Notes: generated by a model not told the origin, from the sequence alone. DNA of 51,642 bases from Dehalococcoidia bacterium UBA1328 (GCA_002306815.1 DBTA01000060.1:1-51642), one strand, 5' to 3'. Numbered from the stretch's first letter, positions 8,472 to 17,359 are shown. Numbers and translations are program-made.

Positions 8472-9749
8472 CTAAGTACGAGTTTCAGGAGTGGAAGGTT
8501 TGGTTGCCAGTAGAATCGTGCCCGCGGCGAATGCACACGCCGTGGCGAGCATGTAGAGGGAAGTGACGTATGTGCCGGTTGTGTCGAATACGCGACCGAC
8601 AATAACCGGTGTGATCATCATTCCCATCGCCATTGGGAATGCCGATATCCCGAGGATCACGCCAAAGTGTTTTCTGCCGAAGTAATCGCCTCGCATGGCG
8701 TGGAGCATCGGTGTGCGGCCTCCGAATCCGATACCCCAGAGTAAAGCGAATGCAAGTGCTCCCCAGTAGCTAATAGACTGCGCGAGCACGACCATTGAGA
8801 CGCCTTGCAACAAGATCAACACAGGTAGTATCGCTCGCTTGTGCATCCGATCTCCGGTGAAACCGCCCAACATTTGGAAGGCGAAAGAAGACACTGCCAT
8901 GATCGGAATAATCGTTGCTGCGGAGGCGTCGTTGAGGTTCACACCACCTTCGTCAGTGAGTTGGAAGTAGATATGCGAAGAGATCGCCCCGACCGATAAG
9001 TTAGTCAATGTGTGAGTTATAGAGATTGACCAGAAAGCCCGGGTTCGTAGTGCCTCTTTTGCTGTGAAGTCGTGTTGAACAACTGTGGTTTTTTTAGAAC
9101 CAGAATCGTCGGTTTTCGTGACCTGAGCTATCAGCGTGCTGTATTCAGGCGCACGTTTACCCGAAATATAAGCTATTGGAGGTCCGGCAAGGATCGTGAT
9201 TATTCCGATCACGAAAGTAGTTTCTCGCCAACCGTAGTTGTTGATGCCCCACACGATCGCAGGAACGAAAACGCCGCCCAGGCTCGATCCACCGATAACT
9301 ATTGCCATTGCGGTTGCTCGTTTGTGAGGCATCCAGGCGTTAACGGCAGCCATCGACGGTACGAATCCGCCCATAGAGAAACCGAGAGAAATGATTAAGT
9401 AGGCCGCGTAATACTGTACGGGTCCTTGGAGTTGAGAGTATAAGATCATCCCGGCGCCGCCGAGAGTGAATCCCAGTAAAACCATCTTACCGGTACCGAA
9501 TCGGTCGGTAAGCCAGCCTTCGAGCGGGCCGAATAGAGCCCCTCCGAATCTTCCAAATGATGCAACTCCTGCTACGAGTGCCCGAGACCATCCGAATTCG
9601 TCTTCAATGGCTCGAAATAGAGTGCTCGCTGCCTGGAAGGTTGGACCGGAGCTGATCACCATGTTCACCGCTCCGGCGATAGCTACCCACCAGCCGTAGA
9701 ACACTTGACCAATTCGAGATTTTGGACTCTGCGGAGTTGTCGTGGTCAT
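8472..9749 (-). CDS. MFS transporter (monocarboxylate/oxalate-formate-like)
   Basis: 425 residues with about 12 hydrophobic segments. The opening 'FYGWWVAIAGAVNMVISSG' and the 'LFGPLEGWLTDRFG' loop after TM2 resemble the OFA / monocarboxylate branch of the major facilitator superfamily, which moves organic acids across the inner membrane. The second half begins after a charged loop near residues 205-230. It is divergent from the mandelate-racemase-type gene at 9954, so it may import a substrate for that enzyme; this is inference from position only. Confidence 0.82.
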   Translation of the reverse strand: MTTTTPQSPKSRIGQVFYGWWVAIAGAVNMVISSGPTFQAASTLFRAIEDEFGWSRALVAGVASFGRFGGALFGPLEGWLTDRFGTGKMVLLGFTLGGAGMILYSQLQGPVQYYAAYLIISLGFSMGGFVPSMAAVNAWMPHKRATAMAIVIGGSSLGGVFVPAIVWGINNYGWRETTFVIGIITILAGPPIAYISGKRAPEYSTLIAQVTKTDDSGSKKTTVVQHDFTAKEALRTRAFWSISITHTLTNLSVGAISSHIYFQLTDEGGVNLNDASAATIIPIMAVSSFAFQMLGGFTGDRMHKRAILPVLILLQGVSMVVLAQSISYWGALAFALLWGIGFGGRTPMLHAMRGDYFGRKHFGVILGISAFPMAMGMMITPVIVGRVFDTTGTYVTSLYMLATACAFAAGTILLATKPSTPETRT

Positions 9750-9860
9750 TTAAGCTGGGCCGTATGAAACGAGCGGTTTGGCTAATTAGCGCGGTCTAGG
9801 GCTCTCAGGGTACGACCAAATTCGTATGAACGTGTCGTTGATTTCCATAGTAGACGACGA

Positions 9861-9890
9861 TTGAATTACGATCTTGTTTACCCATATAGA
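9861..9890 (+). promoter_or_regulatory. Possible sigma-70-type promoter
   Basis: TTGAAT (9861-9866) and TATAGA (9885-9890) are separated by 18 bases, about 60 bases before the mandelate-racemase-type gene. Each box is one or two changes from the bacterial consensus. Read by eye only. Confidence 0.35.
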
Positions 9891-9953
9891 GCAAGAACGG
9901 GTAATCTGTCGGCATGAAACAGGTCAATCTATGGAAGCTCAGGCTAGACAGAG

Positions 9954-11066
9954 ATGAAGATCACCGAGATTACTAGCACGATCCTTCACGATCCAAATGG
10001 ATTCGTGATCCAGGACGCAACTATTCCACCCATTGATCCTAACGCAAAGGGTCGAAGCCAGTTGTTCGTCCAGATTCACACAGATGAGGGCACTATTGGA
10101 CTTGGATACGGGCCGGGTCAACGGTCGATTCAGGCGGTAATTCACGACAACTTGAGTGATCTCCTCGTTGGGCAAGATCCGTTCATGATCGAGAAGCTCT
10201 GGCAAGACATGTTCTGGAGGGTTCGCGGTTACGGGCGAAAAGGCGTGGCGCTCCAGGCTATTGCTGCGGTTGACATCGCGCTATGGGATCTGAAAGGCAA
10301 AGCGCTAGACCAGCCAATTTATAGATTGCTGGGACCCGCTCATGAGAGCGTGCCAATCTACGGATCAGGCGGTTGGACCAACTACGCAGAAAAAGAACTC
10401 GTCGCAGAAATGACCGGCTATGTGGAACGCGGAATTCCCCGAGTGAAAATGAAGGTCGGTAAGGATTTTGGTCAATCTGAATCTGAGGACATTGAGAGAC
10501 TCGCCACCGTTCGTGAGGCGGTAGGAGATGGTGTGGAAATATACGTTGATGCTAACAACGGTTACTACGCAAAACAGGCGATCAAGATGTCACAAATATT
10601 TGAGCAATTCGATGTCGCCTGGTTCGAGGAGCCGGTGCTGGCGGACGATATTCCGGGTCTCGCACAGGTAGCGCAAAATACGACAATCCCGGTCGCAACT
10701 GGCGAGCACGAATACACGAAATACGGCTTCAGAGACCTGCTCGTTGCTGGCGGAGCGGACATTGTTCAACCAGACGTTCACAGGGTGACAGGAATCACAG
10801 AGTGGATGAAGGTTGCAGCTATGTCAGACGCATTCAACTTACCGGTTGCTCCGCATGCGGTTTCACTGGTTCATATTCACTGCGCAATGGCGACGCCAAA
10901 CCTAAAAGTAGTCGAAGTTTTAGGAGCGGAAGAAAACAGCCATCCGATCTGGTGGGCGGAAGTTCCGCCGTATAACGATGACGGAACCTGGCAGCCTTAT
11001 GCTGATCGACCAGGGCTTGGGTTGGAGATCAATCCCGATTCACTGAGGAACAATGTTGTCGGGTAG
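9954..11066 (+). CDS. Mandelate racemase/muconate lactonizing enzyme family protein (MR subgroup)
   Basis: 370 residues of the enolase superfamily. All mandelate-racemase-subgroup catalytic positions can be seen: the K165-x-K167 base motif ('RVKMKVG'), metal ligands D199, E225 and E251 ('YVDANNG', 'WFEEPV', 'TGEHEY'), and the D274/H301 dyad ('VQPDVHR', 'VAPHAV'). Such enzymes abstract the proton alpha to a carboxylate and act as acid-sugar dehydratases, racemases or cycloisomerases. Active-site completeness argues for a working enzyme; the substrate cannot be deduced. It is followed by an SDR in the same direction, a common pairing for sugar-acid breakdown. Confidence 0.9.
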   Translation: MKITEITSTILHDPNGFVIQDATIPPIDPNAKGRSQLFVQIHTDEGTIGLGYGPGQRSIQAVIHDNLSDLLVGQDPFMIEKLWQDMFWRVRGYGRKGVALQAIAAVDIALWDLKGKALDQPIYRLLGPAHESVPIYGSGGWTNYAEKELVAEMTGYVERGIPRVKMKVGKDFGQSESEDIERLATVREAVGDGVEIYVDANNGYYAKQAIKMSQIFEQFDVAWFEEPVLADDIPGLAQVAQNTTIPVATGEHEYTKYGFRDLLVAGGADIVQPDVHRVTGITEWMKVAAMSDAFNLPVAPHAVSLVHIHCAMATPNLKVVEVLGAEENSHPIWWAEVPPYNDDGTWQPYADRPGLGLEINPDSLRNNVVG

Positions 11067-11165
11067 CTCAAGCACTGCTGGTAAATCGAATTCAGCACGC
11101 CGCTGAATATCGGTGAGACGATGAGACAAAGACTTAGACGATCGAATCGAAAAGGAACCATAGAT

Positions 11166-11936
11166 ATGCCATCTGGAAATCGTCTTGACGGAAAAACCGC
11201 CATCGTGACTGGCGGTGCGTCAGGCATTGGTGAAGCAACCACTCGGCTATTCGTTAAGGAGGGTGCTCGAGTATTTATTGCTGACATTGATGATGTCAAA
11301 GGCGACGCTCTTGAATCGGAACTCAACGCTGATGGCGAGGTGGTCATCTTTCGAAATTTCGATGTCACTCATGAAAACCGCTGGATCGAAGTAGTTGATG
11401 AGGTGATGGACAAATGGGGACGACTCGACATCGTGGTGAATAACGCTGGAATGTCGGGAGCTAAGGGTCGGGCAACGGTCGAGGACACCATCGTTGAGAA
11501 CTGGGACACCGTGTTCGCCGTGAACTCTACAGCAATAATGTTGGGTACCAAGACGGCGATTCCCGCGATGCGGAAGAACGGCGGCGGGTCCGTTGTCAAT
11601 GTCTCATCAATTTTTGGAATTGTCGGTTCGCCTGCCGGCGCGGCGTATCATGCTTCAAAAGGTGCAGCGCGGACATTCAGCAAGGCAGCGGCTGTTCAGT
11701 ATGCGAAAGACAATATTCGAGTGAACTCGGTTCATCCCGGATTTACGGACACGCCGATGACGCTGGATATTCACTCTCAGAAAGAGATCAGAGACGCTCG
11801 CCTGAAAATGACTCCTCTGGGTCGGTTGGGTCTACCGTTGGATATTGCGTATGGGATTTTGTATCTCGCATCTGACGAGGCTGCATGGGTTACCGGTACA
11901 GAGCTCGTTATCGATGGTGGTGAGATCGCCTGGTAG
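11166..11936 (+). CDS. Short-chain dehydrogenase/reductase (classical SDR)
   Basis: 256 residues from the ATG at 11166. That start is preferred because AAAGGAACC precedes it and the SDR fold begins just after; an upstream ATG at 11121 adds 15 arginine-rich residues unlike the family. Motifs from the preferred start: T15GGASGIG for cofactor binding, D40 at the end of strand 2 (favouring NAD over NADP), N92NAG, catalytic S148, Y161 and K165 (YHASK), and 'VHPGFTDTPM'. It oxidises or reduces an alcohol/ketone; the substrate is probably related to the upstream enolase-superfamily enzyme. Confidence 0.9.
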   Translation: MPSGNRLDGKTAIVTGGASGIGEATTRLFVKEGARVFIADIDDVKGDALESELNADGEVVIFRNFDVTHENRWIEVVDEVMDKWGRLDIVVNNAGMSGAKGRATVEDTIVENWDTVFAVNSTAIMLGTKTAIPAMRKNGGGSVVNVSSIFGIVGSPAGAAYHASKGAARTFSKAAAVQYAKDNIRVNSVHPGFTDTPMTLDIHSQKEIRDARLKMTPLGRLGLPLDIAYGILYLASDEAAWVTGTELVIDGGEIAW

Positions 11937-12032
11937 TACCTGTTTACTGCCCAGCGCGCGCTTGGTCTTGGTCTTCTTTTGGGGAGTGAGGGCTTAATGT
12001 GTCATAAGGGGTGGACGATTTGTTGGCGGTGT

Positions 12033-12097
12033 ATTGTCACGTCGTTCGTCCCTCACTCCTCGCAATGGCAGGGAAGGATGAGGGGGAACGTCGCAAT
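12033..12097 (-). repeat. Dispersed-intergenic-repeat-like element
   Basis: Read on the minus strand, 12066-12033 begins ATTGCGAGGAG and ends CGACGTGACAAT. This resembles the 'ATTGCGAGGAGCGAAGCGACG..GCAAT' intergenic repeats seen in many bacterial genomes. A second CGCAAT occurs at 12092-12097, after a purine-rich spacer. The likeness is from memory of the motif; no other copy was found by eye in this window. Confidence 0.4.
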
Positions 12098-12170
12098 ACC
12101 GTGTAACTTGCTCCGCCGGAGGTGTCTCAGGCAGGGGCGGGTGAAATTGTTGGATTTGAATCTTTAATCA

Positions 12171-12203
12171 AGAAAGCCCTCTGCCATACACATGGGGCTT
12201 TCT
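12171..12203. terminator. Terminator-like hairpin between convergent genes
   Basis: AGAAAGCCCT (12171-12180) pairs with GGGGCTTTCT (12194-12203) around a 13-base loop, with one wobble pair. It lies between the convergent SDR and phosphoglycerate-mutase-like genes and could stop transcription from both sides. There is only a weak T-rich stretch (on the minus strand). Confidence 0.55.
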
Positions 12204-12303
12204 CGCGTCTGAGAGAGATCGGATTGTTCTGGGGGTAGCACCCATTTTGTGTGTCCAAACCTAAAGCACCCTAAAGTTTTTACTGGGAGAGGCAGTCGAA
12301 TCT

Positions 12304-14352
12304 TTACTGGGTAGCGACTAACGGTCTGCCCACGAAGTTGCCAGAGTCACCCGACGGTGGGGTCGGTTTTGTCGATGACACACCGATCAGCTCAAGGATG
12401 GTTGGCGCGACATCGAAGAGCCTTGCCTGGAATTCAGGGATGCCTATTGCTGCTATCGCTCCGTCAGGACGAACGATCGTTGTAAGGACGTCGTTTACAG
12501 AGTGAGCCGAAGTGTCGTCTTCGATATTTCCGTGATCTGAAGTCACGACGAAGTGTCGTCCTGCCGCTTGACTAGCTTCTGCCATCGCTACCAGCGCGTC
12601 GGCCGCAGCACGATAAGCCTCCTTGGCTTCCTTGTAGCGTGCAGGAAGCAGGTGCCCGATCATGTCGGGGGCGGCAATATTGCAACAAATTAAACGGGAA
12701 GATTCGGTGTTGATCGACTTGATCACATCCGCTTTGACTTCTTCAGCCCGCATTCCCGGGTGGATGTAGAAATCGGTGTCGGACTTTACCCCGTCCTCTT
12801 CCCCGTGGGACGGTGTTACGAGTCTCGTCTCATTGGCTCCTGACACTGGGTCTTCTCGTCTTCCGCGGAAGAAGTAGCCCATGTGCGACGCTTTTACGCT
12901 TTCTGCGACAAGTGTGTATTCGTCGTCGCTAGCCAAATCCGGCCATTGAGCAAGGAAGTTTGCCTCGTTTGGTGCAGTAGGGAAGGCAACTGAAACACCG
13001 TATTCCGACTCAAAAATCGGGTGATACTCGGCGATCGTACATAAGTCGAGATTAAGACCGTGGTCGATCCATTCACCATCCCATTCTCTACCGCGAGCCG
13101 CTCCCTCGGATTCGAGGAATGCCCGTGCACCCGCGAGGGACCCTATCTTGGATCGCTGGCGATCCGAGCGAAAGTTTAGATCGATGAATGCATCGCCTTG
13201 TGAGATTTTTGGGGTCGAACCATCAGTTCGTTTAACCGCAATCGGTGGTACATCTTGGTCGACCTTGCCTCTGGCGTGTGTTTCGGCAATCGCTTCTCTG
13301 AGCTGATCGAATCCATAAACGGTTGCGACCGGTATCCCAGTTAGCAGGTCGAAATCGGCTATTGCGGCTGCTTCGCGATAGTCACGGTCCATGGCAGTAG
13401 AGCGCCCCACAATCCACGCCAAAGACGTTTCTGCATCGTATTTGCCGAGAAGTGATTGCAATTGACCGATGAAGTCACCGGAGCCTTGTTCTTCGACAAT
13501 CGAGCTGTGAATAGCGGAGTCACGACCATCTAGGATCGCCTGCATTTGAACCTGGTCGGGAGCGAAATTATGTTGTCCGAAAACTAGTTCAAGAAACGCT
13601 TCAAGGTGGTTCCAGGCACTGTGGACACGACCATCACCTCCGCCGACTCCGGATAGCAGGAAGCAGAAGTTTACGGTTGCTCCTCGCTCCTTCGCAGCGG
13701 TCAGTGTCGAATTGAACGCCGGGTTATTGAAAAACTCACCGCTTTCAATCGAATTGGTTATTTCGAGTGGCAGTTGGGGTGCCAACTCCATGTTGCCGAT
13801 TTGTTGATGTCCGGTTTCCGAGTTCCCCTGTACGGCCGGTTCGAGATCTTCAAATCCTGCCCAGATTCCTGCCGCACTTGTCGGAATGGAGAGGTTTGAG
13901 TTTCGTAGTTTGCTGAGGTTTCTTGCGCCGGCTGCCCATGGCACATAACGTTCTTCATCCGCTACTTCTTCAACAAGCGAGTCGATTCTTTCAACGAGCT
14001 CGGCATTGAGAAAACTTCGGCAGGTCTTGAGATCGTCGATCCATGTAACCGCCTTTCGAGTTGGTGTTTTGGGTTCGAGAGTCTCGACATGGACCGGGTA
14101 AAGCATGTTTTTCGCCCAGACTGAGTTGTGTCCGATTCGCTCAGCGGCGGAAGTTATTAGCTCATGGTCACTTGAGGATAGGCGCTTCCAAGCTATGTCC
14201 ACCACCTTCCGTGAGCGGTCGCGGTTGAACCCGAGACCGTCCGTTACTGCTAAAACTGCGCTCTGTTTTTCGTTTCCCAATGTCGTACTTTCGTCAGGTA
14301 AATGTTTTGTCGACCAATTAGTCCCATGAAGCGGTGCCACCGATTTCGGCAA
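12304..14352 (-). CDS. Long, divergent iPGM/alkaline-phosphatase-superfamily protein
   Basis: 682 residues against about 510 for cofactor-independent phosphoglycerate mutase (interconverts 3- and 2-phosphoglycerate). iPGM landmarks occur in order: 'TDGLG' with metal ligand D38, nucleophile S178 in 'QGNSETGHQQIG', 'VHSAWNHL' near 243, 'DGRDS' at 275, 'RSTAMDRD' at 317, 'NFRSDRQRS', 'KASHMGYFF', 'IAAPDMIGH', 'TSDHGNIE' and 'HSVNDV'. The metal, nucleophile and substrate elements are therefore retained. The extra length is a ~30-residue N-terminal tail and about 90-100 additional residues between the DG-G and NSE-GH motifs. It overlaps the end of the upstream DUF192 gene by 35 bases, so translational coupling is likely. 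It may be a true mutase or a related phosphatase; no second mutase is in the window. Confidence 0.72.
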   Translation of the reverse strand: MPKSVAPLHGTNWSTKHLPDESTTLGNEKQSAVLAVTDGLGFNRDRSRKVVDIAWKRLSSSDHELITSAAERIGHNSVWAKNMLYPVHVETLEPKTPTRKAVTWIDDLKTCRSFLNAELVERIDSLVEEVADEERYVPWAAGARNLSKLRNSNLSIPTSAAGIWAGFEDLEPAVQGNSETGHQQIGNMELAPQLPLEITNSIESGEFFNNPAFNSTLTAAKERGATVNFCFLLSGVGGGDGRVHSAWNHLEAFLELVFGQHNFAPDQVQMQAILDGRDSAIHSSIVEEQGSGDFIGQLQSLLGKYDAETSLAWIVGRSTAMDRDYREAAAIADFDLLTGIPVATVYGFDQLREAIAETHARGKVDQDVPPIAVKRTDGSTPKISQGDAFIDLNFRSDRQRSKIGSLAGARAFLESEGAARGREWDGEWIDHGLNLDLCTIAEYHPIFESEYGVSVAFPTAPNEANFLAQWPDLASDDEYTLVAESVKASHMGYFFRGRREDPVSGANETRLVTPSHGEEDGVKSDTDFYIHPGMRAEEVKADVIKSINTESSRLICCNIAAPDMIGHLLPARYKEAKEAYRAAADALVAMAEASQAAGRHFVVTSDHGNIEDDTSAHSVNDVLTTIVRPDGAIAAIGIPEFQARLFDVAPTILELIGVSSTKPTPPSGDSGNFVGRPLVATQ

Positions 14353-14899
14353 TATCGCTTAGTTCTTGTTGATCGAGCCATTCGGCCGGGAGTTCAAGCG
14401 TATATCGCCACGATGATTTTGGGACGTAGTTCACCGCTTCTGTGGCGCACTTTACTTCCCAGTCCCCGTCTGATAGATCACCTCTCGGGCAAGGTGCCAT
14501 GAAGATTTTATCGACGATTGATCTGGAACTATCGATATAAAGGATCTCCAGCGGCACATATGTGTTCTTCATCCAGAAGCCGTCCGAAAAATCAGTGTCG
14601 TAAGTGAAAAGCATGCCGGTTCCACTGGGTACGGATTCGCGACACATGAGTCCTTGAGCGCGCTGACTAGATGTGCCGGCAACTTCAACAGCGACTTCTG
14701 CGCTGGCAACGTTCGAGTTAAGGGTCAGATTGGTGACCGGCAGCGATTGGCGGTTGAGATCAGCGCAATCCGGCGAATCGACGAACACCAGTTTCGGAAA
14801 CTCGGTTGTGTCGTTGCTACAACCGATGGCGACAATTGCTACGGCGAGGAATAAGATCACCAGCGGCGCATAATCAGGTTTTCTCAGAGGGACGTTCAC
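14318..14899 (-). CDS. DUF192 lipoprotein
   Basis: 193 residues. The N terminus is a lipoprotein signal: a hydrophobic stretch (11-26) ending in 'VAIGC' with the lipidated Cys at about 27. The DUF192 domain follows (about 65-170), with 'RAQGLMCRESVPSGTGMLFTYD', 'GFWMKNTYVPLEILYID' and 'IVDKIFMAPC'. DUF192 proteins are small beta-barrel exported proteins of unresolved function. Its 3' end overlaps the following phosphoglycerate-mutase-like gene. Anchored on the outer face of the cytoplasmic membrane by inference. Confidence 0.82.
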   Translation of the reverse strand: MNVPLRKPDYAPLVILFLAVAIVAIGCSNDTTEFPKLVFVDSPDCADLNRQSLPVTNLTLNSNVASAEVAVEVAGTSSQRAQGLMCRESVPSGTGMLFTYDTDFSDGFWMKNTYVPLEILYIDSSRSIVDKIFMAPCPRGDLSDGDWEVKCATEAVNYVPKSSWRYTLELPAEWLDQQELSDIAEIGGTASWD

Positions 14900-14905
14900 G
14901 AATCG

Positions 14906-16228
14906 ATGTTAGCTGACAGTTCAGATGGTTCAAAGAATAGACCTTCCAACCGTCGAGCGGGTGGTTCTTCAGCAACGGATTCAACTCGGTCAGAGGTGAA
15001 CACAAAACCGTCATCATTCGCCGCGTTCAGGATCAGGAGTTTCCGGTTTCAGTGGTCGGCTGATTCGATGATGACCTGGGGATCGGAAATGGAGACTCTG
15101 ATTCTCGGTTGGTACGTGCTGGTGGCGACAGACTCCCCATTTCTTGTCGGTCTACTCGGCGCACTTCGGTTTACCGGAACGCTCACGGCTCCGATAGTTG
15201 GCGTTATCGCGGATCGTATTAGTCGTAAGATAATGCTCAATGCGTTGCGAGCGGGTGCTGGACTCTCTGCTCTTGCATTGTTAATTCTTGCGGCGACCGA
15301 TCTGATCCAACCTTGGCACGTGTTCGTGATTGCGGGAATGGGCGGGCTAATGCGATCGTCTGACAACGTGTTGCGGCAGTCACTAATTGCTGACACCGTT
15401 CCGCGTGAATTACTAATGAACGCTTCAGGTCTTGCCAGAACCACACAGGACACGGCGAGAATCGTTGGTGCGTTACTCGGTGCGACTTTGCTGTCTCGAC
15501 TTGGACTTGGCTGGGCTTATGTTGGGGTCACAGTTTTTTACGCCTTCAGCGTTTTACTCGGGTTGGGTATTTGCGCGGTTCGGTCCAACACACCTGTGAA
15601 GCATGTGAATCCGTTCACCGAGATGAAGCAGGGCATTAGGTACATGATTGACTCCCCGGTGATCCAGCCGATCATGTTTCTGGCATTTCTAGTAAACGCA
15701 ACTGCGTTTCCGCTGACGAATGGTCTGTTGCCGGTGGTCGCCAGAGACGTTTATGGACGGGATGAGAACGGACTCGCGCAAATGGTGGCGACGTTCGCTG
15801 TTGGCGCACTCGTTGGGTCGTTGTTGATGGCGTCGGCGGTAAATTCTCGTCGCCCCGAGCGGTTCATGATGCTGACGATGACCGCCTGGTACTTGCTTTT
15901 GATTGTGTTCGCCCAACTGGATCATTACTTGATTGGTCTGGGACTGATGGCATTGATCGGCGCATCGATCAGTTTCTGCATGATCTCCATGTCGGTAGTG
16001 CTAATGACATTCACCAAGTTCGAAATGCGTGGCAGGGTTATGGGGATACGAATGTTGGCGGTCTACGGGCTACCTATGGGACTGGTAATTGGAGGTTGGT
16101 TGATCGAGCAGTTCGGTGTCTCGGCGATAATCACCGGTTATTCAGTGGGAGGGCTGATCGCCGTGTTGCTCTCGGTCATCAGGTGGCCTAAGCTGATGAC
16201 CGGATTCGACGCTCCGGGAAGAGCCTAG
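14906..16228 (+). CDS. MFS transporter (EntS-like/DHA3 type)
   Basis: 440 residues. A polar 35-residue N-terminal tail is followed by 'FRIRSFRFQWSADSMMTWGSEMETLILGWYVL', then about 11-12 membrane segments. The 'GVIADRISRKIML' loop between TM2 and TM3 is the MFS signature. The pattern of R-F-W-x-S at the start and 'DSPFLVGLLGALRFTGTLTAPIVG' is typical of the DHA3/EntS group that exports drugs or siderophores. It is divergent from the DUF192 gene (7 bases between start codons) and convergent with the next gene. Confidence 0.82.
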   Translation: MLADSSDGSKNRPSNRRAGGSSATDSTRSEVNTKPSSFAAFRIRSFRFQWSADSMMTWGSEMETLILGWYVLVATDSPFLVGLLGALRFTGTLTAPIVGVIADRISRKIMLNALRAGAGLSALALLILAATDLIQPWHVFVIAGMGGLMRSSDNVLRQSLIADTVPRELLMNASGLARTTQDTARIVGALLGATLLSRLGLGWAYVGVTVFYAFSVLLGLGICAVRSNTPVKHVNPFTEMKQGIRYMIDSPVIQPIMFLAFLVNATAFPLTNGLLPVVARDVYGRDENGLAQMVATFAVGALVGSLLMASAVNSRRPERFMMLTMTAWYLLLIVFAQLDHYLIGLGLMALIGASISFCMISMSVVLMTFTKFEMRGRVMGIRMLAVYGLPMGLVIGGWLIEQFGVSAIITGYSVGGLIAVLLSVIRWPKLMTGFDAPGRA

Positions 16229-16237
16229 GCGCACGAC

Positions 16238-17359
16238 CTATTGCATGTGCCCCCACACATCAGAAAGCTCTGAGGGTCGGTCACTGCTGCGGGCTCGCAT
16301 CTTTTCGAGGTTGTAATCCAGTCCCAGTCCGGGTCCATCTGGGACGCGAATAAACCCGTCTTCAACTTCGTACGGAGTGTCGAGAATCGAATCGTTGTCT
16401 CGTATACCGACTTCTTCGATGTTGTATTCCTGCGCGTACGGGAAGTTGTTGCTGGGAGCGAGCAGGTGGGCGTGCGCCGCGGTCGAACCGTAAGGCTGCG
16501 TGTTGTGCGTTGTCATCGTCGCGCCGTGGGCGGTTAGAACCGCCTCGATTCTCAGGAATTCAGTGATTCCGCCGACTTTTACCACGTCAGGTTGGACAAT
16601 GTCGGGTCGACCTTCCCTGATGAGTGTCAGATGTTCCCAGCGAGTGAACGAATTTTCACCTGAAGCTATCGGAATTTCGAGCGCGTCCGCTACTTCAGCC
16701 ATACCTGCATAGTTGCGGATATGAACTGGTTCCTCGAAATGGAAAACACCGAGGTCTTCAAGCTGTTTACCGATTTCAATGGCGTGATGGACGGAGTAGG
16801 CACTGTTCACATCGACCATGATGTCCATTTCGTAACCGACTTCACCGCGTATCGCTTTGACTGTTTCGATGGTCAGGTCACGAGGGTCGTCGATTTTGCC
16901 GGGAATCGCTGAGTGCATCTTGTAGGCAGAGTAGCCCTGGTCTCGGAAGCGGGCGACGCGCTGTGCTTCATCCTTGGGTGCTATGTCTCGGGCGAGAGAG
17001 CTGGCGTAAACTTTTATTTTGTCCCTGCGCTTACCTCCGATCAGGTTGTAGATTGGAGTGTCGAGAGCTTTTCCTTTTAGGTCCCATACTGCGAGATCAA
17101 CGCCTGACGCGGCAGTAAGCAGAGCGCCTTGAGGACCCGCTACGGCTCCTGCCTTGAAAATGCTGTCCCAGATTTCTTCCGAGTCGAACGGCGATTTACC
17201 GACCACAAGCGAAGCAAAGACTGTTTCAACCGCTACTTTCGAAACATAAGGCGCACGACGAAAACACTCGCCGAATCCTGTGAATCCTTCATCGGTGTGA
17301 AGGATTACATACGGGTACTCTTCGTCGAGTACCAGGCATTCGACGCTAGTTATCTTCAT
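16238..17359 (-). CDS. Mandelate racemase/muconate lactonizing enzyme family protein, KxH variant
   Basis: 373 residues of the enolase superfamily. Metal ligands D183 ('MVDVNSAY'), E209 ('FHFEEPV') and E235 ('ASGENSF') and the D258/H285 dyad ('VQPDVVKVGG', 'TTHNTQPYG') are present. The usual second-strand base motif KxK reads K147-M148-H149 ('AYKMHSAI'), so the second lysine is a histidine. This points to a subgroup different from the gene at 9954, perhaps an acid-sugar dehydratase. It starts 14 bases inside the end of ispH and is probably translated together with it, although no metabolic link is obvious. Confidence 0.88.
   Translation of the reverse strand: MKITSVECLVLDEEYPYVILHTDEGFTGFGECFRRAPYVSKVAVETVFASLVVGKSPFDSEEIWDSIFKAGAVAGPQGALLTAASGVDLAVWDLKGKALDTPIYNLIGGKRRDKIKVYASSLARDIAPKDEAQRVARFRDQGYSAYKMHSAIPGKIDDPRDLTIETVKAIRGEVGYEMDIMVDVNSAYSVHHAIEIGKQLEDLGVFHFEEPVHIRNYAGMAEVADALEIPIASGENSFTRWEHLTLIREGRPDIVQPDVVKVGGITEFLRIEAVLTAHGATMTTHNTQPYGSTAAHAHLLAPSNNFPYAQEYNIEEVGIRDNDSILDTPYEVEDGFIRVPDGPGLGLDYNLEKMRARSSDRPSELSDVWGHMQ

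Larger units (their letters stand above)
11937..12303. other. Intergenic region with repeat-like and hairpin structure
   Basis: No credible gene. Three structural elements are visible: a 12-bp long-range stem, a short element flanked by ATTG and CAAT, and a terminator-like hairpin; the last two are listed separately. The stem pairs GGGGAGTGAGGG (11981-11992) with CCCTCACTCCTC (12050-12061), with one G-U pair and a 57-base interior. None of the usual signatures of tmRNA, RNase P RNA or SRP RNA is present on either strand. Confidence 0.5.

Noticed and set aside
11121..11165. Upstream ATG as the start of the SDR gene
   Set aside because: Adds an arginine-rich segment unlike SDRs; the ATG at 11166 has a better ribosome-binding site.
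11981..12203. A classical structural RNA (tmRNA, RNase P RNA, SRP RNA, 6S) in the intergenic block
   Set aside because: The conserved cores of the first three are absent on both strands; the two-arm layout alone is not enough for 6S.
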